The notes beneath the pieces are model-generated. The model was given only the letters and a program-made list of their open reading frames with translations. It did not search any database and had not been told where the DNA came from. From NCBI GenBank assembly GCA_021521415.1, contig JAIQDT010000167.1, positions 2,238,501-2,302,500 on the forward strand: 64,000 bases of DNA, read 5' to 3'. Below are positions 58,262-64,000 of the stretch, one piece after another. A program made the translations under genes and the position numbers. The stretch comes from Bidens hawaiensis (taxonomy: Eukaryota > Streptophyta > Magnoliopsida > Asterales > Asteraceae). How positions within the stretch are numbered: the first letter of the stretch is position 1; each line of letters begins with the position of its first letter.

Positions 58262-58612
58262 CAGCGCGATAACTTCGCCTGCAAGATTAAGTTCGCCTGA
58301 TGAACTTCGCCTTCAAGCGTAACTTCGCCTTCAAGCGTAACTTCGTCTAAGGATAACTTCGCCTACGGCCAAGTTCGCCTAAGGTATAACTTCGCCTGAA
58401 GCCAAGTTCGCCTAAGGTTTAACTTCGCCTGAAGCCAAGTTCGCCTAAGGTTTAACTTCGCCTGAAGCCAAGTTCGTCTAAGGATAACTTCGCCTGAAGC
58501 CAAGTTCGCCTAAGGTATAACTTCGCCTGAAGCCAAGTTCGCCTAAGGTTTAACTTCGCCTGAAGCCAAGTTCGCCTAAGGTTTAACTTCGCCTGAAGCC
58601 AAGTTCGTTTAT
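58262..58612 (+). repeat. Dimeric minisatellite in the first F LTR (CTTCGCCT units)
   Basis: Half-units of 16-17 bp (AACTTCGCCTGAAGCC and AAGTTCGCCTAAGGTTT) alternate to a period of about 33 bp, here about nine to ten dimers including degenerate ones. It lies downstream of the TATA box. Confidence 0.93.
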
Positions 58613-58680
58613 AAAATAAATTAAAAACCTAATGGAAAATGTGTTAAGGCAGTTATCGAAAATAAAATTTTTCCAAGCTG

Positions 58681-58795
58681 ACCTGGCAGCTTAACCCCAG
58701 CCAGGGGCTCTGCCCCTTGGACCTCGCTAGGGGCTGCCGCCCCTAGAACCCCGCTGCCAGGGGCGCTGCCCCCGGACCCCCGTTCGTTGTGGGTC
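58681..58795 (+). repeat. GC-rich imperfect palindromes in the F LTR (CAGGGGC / GCCCCTTGG type)
   Basis: Three to four adjoining short palindromes such as AGGGGCTCTGCCCCT, TAGGGGCTGCCGCCCCTA and CAGGGGCGCTGCCCCCGG, with GGACC spacers, in otherwise AT-rich DNA. The copy in the second LTR is at about 60,409-60,523. Similar GC-rich stem clusters are known from other plant repeats (memory). Confidence 0.8.
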
Positions 58796-59063
58796 ATATA
58801 TAGATAGAAATACAAAACGAGTAGTAGTAGTTAATTGATATGTGTAAATATTACACAGTGAGCCGAGCCCAGTTAAAGAAAGGAATTACGATCAACGGCG
58901 AGCGTAACAGGATCCAGGTGAGTTTCTAGCCCCATTCCTTGTTATGTTTTCGGGGCTGTGTGCATACTTGATGTGTTGTTAATACATTTATCCTAAGTGA
59001 TAAGTGTATGCCATATGTGATATATGTGATATGTATGAATGATTGCTTGATGGTACGTGAACG

Positions 59064-59544
59064 ATAAGTCTTATGCAGACAAAAGTCTTTTGCAGATAAG
59101 CGGCGACGACCAATTGAGTTTAACGTTGGCGACTATGTGATGCTTAAGGTCTCGCCTTGGAAAGGAATTATCCGTTTTAGAAAGAGAGGGAAGCTAAGTC
59201 CGAGGTACATTGGACCATTTAAAATTTTGTATCGTGTGGGGGAAGTAGCTTATAAGCTGGATTTACCCGATGAGTTAGAAGGAATTCATTCAACCTTCCA
59301 TGTTTCTCATCTGAGGAAGTGTCTAGCTGATGACACGTCTCACGTGCCATTAATGGACATTGAGGTCGATGAACAATTGAACTACATCGAGCAACCGATA
59401 AAGATCGTTGATCGCAAGGAGAAGCAGCTTCGTCACAAAACTATACCTTTGGTAAAAGTAATATGGAAACACCGCAAGGGATCAGATGCTACTTGGGAAG
59501 CCGAGGATGAGATGCGCAAGCTTTACCCTAGTTTGTTTATGTAA
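59064..59544 (+). pseudogene. pol: Element F 3' end of pol: integrase tail and chromodomain
   Basis: The frame reads FADKRRRPIEFNVGDYVMLK, then SPRYIGPFKIL and FHVSHLRKCL, the usual gypsy integrase C-terminus. The ending VKVIWKHRKGSDATWEAEDE, then MRKLYPSLFM and a TAA at 59,542, is chromodomain-like. It is open without breaks from about 59,095, but the upstream pol is deleted, so it has no proper start (first ATG at 59,137). The left junction at about 59,063 joins LTR to pol. Confidence 0.88.
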
Positions 59545-59569
59545 TAGTTAGGTTTCGGGGACGAAACCT

Positions 59570-59587
59570 CCTTAAGGGGGGAAGACT
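59570..59587 (+). promoter_or_regulatory. Element F polypurine tract
   Basis: CCTTAAGGGGGGAAGACT lies directly before the LTR at 59,588 and after GGGGACGAAACC, the usual context in plant chromoviruses. It would prime plus-strand DNA. Confidence 0.88.
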
Positions 59588-60769
59588 TGTAACATCCTAA
59601 AATTTATAATGTTGAATAAAGAAAGTTATGTTAGTGATTTCGCGTTTTAATTATTAATATCGAGTAGGAGCGGGTCATGGACTTGGATTAATTGAGATAG
59701 GATAAATGAGAATGGGATTTCAGGGATATAAATACCCCCAAAATCCCAAAATATCTCATTTCTCACCAAACTCCACACACACTCCACACACTCCTCAACA
59801 CACACATACTAACCGATCAAGATTCGAAGCCGAGACCCGAGATTTTGTTGATAGATCTGAGTTGGTAAGGTAAGAACAAATCCACCAAAGCTTATAGTAC
59901 TGAAAATGGTTAGGATTTGATGGGTTAACCGGACCCGAAACCCAAACTGCCCAAATCGGACTCCTAAAACGTCGATTTTAGGCCGATTTGATGGTTGGGA
60001 TTTGTAGGCGCCGATCATACGATTCCGTGGGTACCAAAATCGAGTTATTTGGCTAAGAAACGAAGGATTTATGGGCAAACAGATCTGCAGCGCGATAACT
60101 TCGCCTGCAAGATTAAGTTCGCCTGATGAACTTCGCCTTCAAGCGTAACTTCGCCTTCAAGCGTAACTTCGTCTAAGGATAACTTCGCCTACGGCCAAGT
60201 TCGCCTAAGGTTTAACTTCGCCTGAAGCCAAGTTCGCCTAAGGTATAACTTCGCCTGAAGCCAAGTTCGCCTAAGGTTTAACTTCGCCTGAAGCCAAGTT
60301 CGCCTAAGGTTTAACTTCGCCTGAAGCCAAGTTCGTTTATAAAATAAATTAAAAACCTAATGGAAAATGTGTTAAGGCAGTTATCGAAAATAAAATTTTT
60401 CCAAGCTGACCTGGCAGCTTAACCCCAGCCAGGGGCTCTGCCCCTTGGACCTCGCTAGGGGCTGCCGCCCCTAGAACCCCGCTGCCAGGGGCGCTGCCCC
60501 CGGACCCCCGTTCGTTGTGGGTCATATATAGATAGAAATACAAAACGAGTAGTAGTAGTTAATTGATATGTGTAAATATTATACAGTGAGCCGAGCCCAG
60601 TTAAAGAAAGGAATTACGATCAACGGCGAGCGTAACAGGATCCAGGTGAGTTTCTAGCCCCATTCCTTGTTATGTTTTCGGGGCTGTGTGCATACTTGAT
60701 GTGTTGTTAATACATTTATCCTAAGTGATAAGTGTATGCCATATGTGATATATGTGATATGTATGAATG

Positions 60770-61020
60770 ATTGCTTGATGGTACGTGAACGATCTTCGGA
60801 TATTGCACGTACTGTCAGGTTGTAACGTTATAAATATGGTAAGTATGTATGAACGATTGCTTGATGGTACGTGAACGATCTTCGGATATTGCACGTACTG
60901 TCAGGTTGTAACGTTATAAATATGGTAAGTATGATATGTATGAATGATTGCTTGATGGTACGTGAACGATCTTCGGATATTGCACGTACTGTCAGGTTGT
61001 AACGTTATAAAGATGGCAAG
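60770..61020 (+). repeat. Three-copy tandem repeat in the F LTR (86 and 91 bp)
   Basis: TTGCTTGATGGTACGTGAAC starts at 60,771, 60,857 and 60,948, each followed by GATCTTCGGATATTGCACG and AGGTTGTAACGTTATAAA. LTR J has one copy of the core near 51,313. Confidence 0.92.
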
Positions 61021-61186
61021 TATGATATGTATGTTTATGTGTATGAACGTAATAAAGTTAATAAAAGAAGGAAATGACGGTTGTATGGTTACGAAAAGGG
61101 TACCGAGCCCTAATAATACTCGAGGTATGATGTATGGTTGTATGGTAACGAAGAGGGAATCGAACCCTACTAATATTCGAAAACAA

Positions 61187-61410
61187 GGGACCAGACCCTA
61201 ATAATATCTGTGATGTTAGGGACCAGACCCTTATAATATCTGTGATGTTAGGGACCAGACCCTTACAATATCTGTGACGTTAGGGACCAGACCCTTATAA
61301 TATCTGTGATGTTAGGGACCAGACCCTTATAATATCTGTGATGTTAGGGACCAGACCCTTATAATATCTGTGATGTTAGGGACCAGACCCTTATAATATC
61401 TGTGAGGTTA
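61187..61410 (+). repeat. Seven-unit 32-bp tandem array in the F LTR
   Basis: GGGACCAGACCC starts at 61,187, 61,219, 61,251, 61,283, 61,315, 61,347 and 61,379, exactly 32 bp apart, each continuing TTATAATATCTGTGATGTTA with rare changes. Units abut without unique spacers. Homologous to the 38/41-bp array in LTR J. Confidence 0.95.
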
Positions 61411-61895
61411 TAGGGCGAAAGGCTCTTTAAAACGTATGATTATGAATGTAAAGAAAGTATGTAAGTAAGAAAGAAAGTATGTAAGTAAGAATGAAGGCAT
61501 GAGTACTTATGTGTGTATGAAAGAAAGTTATGAGGTTAAGTACGTATGTATGTAATAAGGTATTGTATGGTATTGTATGATTAACTAGAACTCACTCAGC
61601 GTAGCTGACTTTTAGTATGCACGCAGGTGAGTAGGTTGAGACAGCTGGCTTGAGTGGAGGACACATGGCAGAAGACTAAAGCCTGGCATCTGAAGATCTG
61701 ATATGTTTTATAAGTTATGTTTTGATTTTGAAAGACAAGAGGAATGTTTTAAGACATGATTATGAATCGATATGTAATGTTTTATGAAAGTTTTATATTC
61801 CGCGTAAAGTTTTTAATTAACTCTGATATTTAGAACTGTGTTTATGAGTAAATCCAACACGAAAGTAGGGTTACCGGTAACGGGGCCTTACAAGT

Positions 61896-61907
61896 TGGTA
61901 TCAGAGC
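61896..61907 (+). other. Element F primer-binding site
   Basis: TGGTATCAGAGC starts three bases after the LTR end and is a 12-base match to the initiator tRNA-Met site. Confidence 0.92.
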
Positions 61908-62295
61908 AAAGTTCGAGAGATTTAAGCATCCTACATGCTTAGACTCGAACAGAGAATGGGATTTAAGTAAGAAAAGAAAGAAGATGCCAGTTCAAGAATG
62001 TCATGTGTCGCTCAAGCAAGATCAGTAAAGGTGAAAGGTATGATTAAATGATATACGTTAATGAGAAAGAAAAGATATGAGAATGGTACGGATAGGAATA
62101 ATTGATTGTTTGAATTGACTAACTACTTAAGTAGAACCAGCACAAATAGACTCATAAAAGGAAGTGTATAGGACACGGAAAGTAACGTGATCAGCTAATC
62201 ACAACTGGCCACTGTTATTACCTGTTAGCCTTACTATCCTTGTACTAGATAGTTCCTTGAGTGATGATGTTTGTGTTTTCCCCTTTAGAATACTA

Positions 62296-64000
62296 ATGGC
62301 TGGAGCTGGAGAATTTGTTGAAACTGGGGGTCGCACTGGGCGTCGTGGCAGGCCTCGTCTTGTCCGGCAACCCTCGGTGGAAGAAGCTTCCCACACCGAA
62401 GATGAAGGAAGCGCAGCAGGAGGAGACCAGAACAACAACGAGGAAGTTCAACTTAGCCCTGCAGTTCAAGCAGCCATCGTTCAGGCTGTAGTTGCTGCTG
62501 TGAAGAACCTGAATCCCGAAGGATCTGCTGGAAGCCGTGAGCGAACTGCTGAAGGGGCGGGTGGTGATGGTAGAAAGGATGGGGAAGGTGAAAGAGGGGC
62601 CTCGAGTGGGGATAAGTCTGTGAAAGACGATGATAGGAGAGGAGGACAAGGTGGGTGCAGCTATAAGTCCTTCAAAGGTTGTGACCCGCCTAAGCTGACT
62701 GGTTTAGGAGACGCAATCGCTACTCTCCAGTGGATAACCGCTATGGACAAGGTTATCCGCATTAGCGAATGCCGTCCCGACCAAGCTGTGGGTTATGCTA
62801 CTCAGTCATTCGTAGATGAGGCTATGTATTGGTGGGAAAGTGTGGAGCAGAGAAAGACTAAGGATGAGATCAGAGTGATGAAGTGGGAAGATTTGAAAGA
62901 GTTGGTAATGAAGAAGTTCTGTGCAGATGCCGAGGTTGAAAGAACGGAGATGAAGTTCCAGAATTTAAAAGCCGGTATGATGACGCATCGTGAGTATACC
63001 ACGGAGTTCAACCGACTATCTAGGTTGGTGCCTGACATGGTTGACACTGAGGTCAAGAGAATCAAATGTTATGTGAGGGGGTTGCCACAAAAGGTCCGCA
63101 TGTTAGTCAGGGCGATTCAACCTGCTACTTTTGATTCGGCTGTTGGACTCGCGGAAATGGTCTATGCTGACGTGGCCGCGGATGATAGGGTGGAAAGGGA
63201 CGAAGAGAAAGAGAAGAAAGGGGTCACTTTTGCTAAACGACCCGGTACTCAGTTATGGAACTCCAAGGATAAGAAACAGAAAGTGTGGGAGAAGAGATCG
63301 TGTAAGACCTGCGGAAAGAGGCATGGTGGTGAGTGCAAGTGGGGTAAAAGTTCTAATGTTTGTCTCAAATGTGGAAAGGCTCATGGTGGGGAATGCAGAA
63401 TGGGGTCGAATGCCTGTTATAAGTGCGGGAAGGTAGGGCATTATGCCAATGAGTGCAGTGCGAAGCCAGCATGTTACAAATGTGGCAAGACAGGCCATAT
63501 GTCAAGGGAGTGCACTGAAGGTGTAGCTGGAGGTAGTGGAAAGAAGGATGCCGATCAAGCTAGGCCCAGAACTAGAGCCTACATGCTGACCCAGGAACAA
63601 GCCAGGCAGATTCCGGATGTCGTCACAGGTACGTTTCTAGTGAACGATGTTTCCGCTTCTGTATTATTTGATTCTGGTGCGAATAGAAGTTTTGTAGCTA
63701 CGACGTTTAGTAAACTAGCTAAAATGAAAGGCTGCCGAGTGTCTGAAACTTTTGTAGTAGAAACCGCAAGTGACACTTCGGTGAAAATAACAAAAATGGT
63801 TAAGAATTGTAAGATAGAGTTAGAGGGACATGAGTTCCCTGTTACTTTGTATGTTATGGCCTTAGGAGGGTTCGATGTAGTCTTGGGTATGGATTGGTTG
63901 TCTGAGTTTGAGGCTCAGATAGTATGTAAAAGTAAGATGATAAGGTTAAAGTCATTGGATGGTAGTGCGGTGACGGTTTATGGTGATAAGGAGAGTTATG
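62296..64000 (+). CDS. gag: Element F gag-protease polyprotein, intact, running off the window
   Basis: ATG at 62,296, about 390 bases after the primer site, opens a frame with no stop through 64,000 (568 codons). N-terminus: Gly/Arg-rich (GGRTGRRGRPR), then acidic. Gag core at residues about 120-290 (YKSFKGCDPPKLTG, MYWWESVEQRK, FNRLSRLVPDMV). Four Cys-His clusters at about residues 336-402: two short CX2CX3HX3C (CKTCGKRHGGEC, CLKCGKAHGGEC) and two canonical CX2CX4HX4C knuckles (CYKCGKVGHYANEC, CYKCGKTGHMSREC). Protease has the catalytic DSG in VLFDSGANRSF (about 63,666-63,696) and the VVLGMDWL motif. Gag packages RNA; protease matures it. RT, RNase H and integrase would follow beyond the edge. 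The clean frame and near-identical LTRs suggest recent activity. Confidence 0.93.
   Translation, partial: MAGAGEFVETGGRTGRRGRPRLVRQPSVEEASHTEDEGSAAGGDQNNNEEVQLSPAVQAAIVQAVVAAVKNLNPEGSAGSRERTAEGAGGDGRKDGEGERGASSGDKSVKDDDRRGGQGGCSYKSFKGCDPPKLTGLGDAIATLQWITAMDKVIRISECRPDQAVGYATQSFVDEAMYWWESVEQRKTKDEIRVMKWEDLKELVMKKFCADAEVERTEMKFQNLKAGMMTHREYTTEFNRLSRLVPDMVDTEVKRIKCYVRGLPQKVRMLVRAIQPATFDSAVGLAEMVYADVAADDRVERDEEKEKKGVTFAKRPGTQLWNSKDKKQKVWEKRSCKTCGKRHGGECKWGKSSNVCLKCGKAHGGECRMGSNACYKCGKVGHYANECSAKPACYKCGKTGHMSRECTEGVAGGSGKKDADQARPRTRAYMLTQEQARQIPDVVTGTFLVNDVSASVLFDSGANRSFVATTFSKLAKMKGCRVSETFVVETASDTSVKITKMVKNCKIELEGHEFPVTLYVMALGGFDVVLGMDWLSEFEAQIVCKSKMIRLKSLDGSAVTVYGDKESY

Larger units (their letters stand above)
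57762..59063 (+). repeat. Element F first LTR (right end deleted)
   Basis: Starts TGTAACATCC with a TATA box TATAAAT at 57,901-57,907. It follows the second LTR base for base to ..GTACGTGAACGAT at about 59,063, then jumps to pol sequence. Only T/C at about 58,853 (C here) and array length differ. Open frames on its minus strand are duplicates of those in the second LTR and have no coding character. Confidence 0.9.
59588..61892 (+). repeat. Element F second LTR (complete, 2,305 bp)
   Basis: Starts TGTAACATCC, ends GGGGCCTTACA. TATA box at 59,727-59,733, so most of the LTR is transcribed leader. Contents in order: CTTCGCCT minisatellite (60,088-60,340, about three dimers fewer than in the first LTR), GC-rich palindromes, GTGAGTTTCTAGCCCCAT block, a three-copy repeat of 86 and 91 bp, and a 32-bp array. 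Confidence 0.93.
57762..64000 (+). mobile_element. Element F: young Ty3/gypsy chromovirus in a tandem, partly deleted arrangement
   Basis: Order: LTR left part (57,762-59,063), 3' end of pol (59,064-59,544), polypurine tract, full LTR (59,588-61,892), primer site, intact gag-protease (62,296 to the window edge). The middle LTR thus serves as the 3' LTR of a deleted copy and the 5' LTR of the next copy. The two LTRs are identical by eye over their shared 1.3 kb except for one base and repeat number. Confidence 0.88.

Noticed and set aside
57983..60078. Identical 89-codon and 64-codon minus-strand frames, each present twice (57,983-58,252 with 59,809-60,078; 58,621-58,815 with 60,349-60,543)
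   Set aside because: They lie within the two copies of the F LTR, antisense to it, and are identical only because the LTRs are. No family motif or codon signal.
61187..61410. Regular 32-bp repeats that could recall a CRISPR array
   Set aside because: Units abut with no unique spacers, the genome is a plant, and the array lies inside a retrotransposon LTR.

Overview
This is repeat-dense nuclear DNA from a flowering plant. I see no ordinary host gene, tRNA, rRNA or CRISPR array. Nearly all 64 kb can be assigned to LTR retrotransposons of both plant superfamilies, Ty1/copia and Ty3/gypsy, inserted into one another on both strands. Plant initiator-tRNA(Met) primer sites (TGGTATCAGAGC) mark several elements. 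An unusual extra ORF that recurs beside the copia pol genes resembles proteins of the daisy family (Asteraceae) that are often labelled 'synaptobrevin, longin-like'. I therefore favour an Asteraceae genome; that part rests on memory of the family, not on a search. Layout. (1) 1-12,867: element H1 (+), of which only the extra ORF and the 3' LTR remain; it is split by a minus-strand gypsy chromovirus, A (2,077-11,285). (2) 12,868-36,223: copia element B (+), keeping the end of pol, an extra ORF and a 3' LTR. It is split by a 17.8-kb copia element, C (15,580-33,370), which has LTRs of about 1.15 kb and a perfect 5-bp target duplication. C carries gag, pol, a 3-kb spacer, a promoter- and intron-like leader, and an extra ORF that is itself interrupted by a 569-bp solo LTR. 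(3) 36,224-41,320: decayed DNA rich in CGAATG motifs, a 2.1-kb solo LTR, a perfect 168-bp palindrome and another extra-ORF fragment. (4) 41,321-about 49,150: minus-strand copia element G (3' LTR and extra ORF), split by the non-autonomous 3.07-kb element D. (5) 49,479-64,000: a gypsy LTR (J) cut by gypsy element E (same family as A), itself cut by young gypsy element F. F is arranged as partial LTR, 3' end of pol, full LTR, primer site, then an intact gag-protease frame running off the window. How the parts relate. The gag-pol modules are the usual retrotransposon machinery (capsid, protease, reverse transcriptase, RNase H, integrase, with a chromodomain in the gypsy elements). Most are broken by stops and frameshifts; only F's gag-protease frame is clean. 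The best candidate for a little-described system is the extra ORF downstream of copia pol. It occurs at five loci on both strands with the same domain order: an N-terminal domain of about 200 residues, a coiled coil, acidic low-complexity stretches and a conserved C-terminal domain. In C and G it is preceded by a TATA box, a leader and splice-like signals, as if expressed separately from gag-pol. A second theme is that several LTRs and leaders carry short private repeats: a GAGCANACTT-like motif, hairpins whose two arms change together, and dimeric minisatellites.
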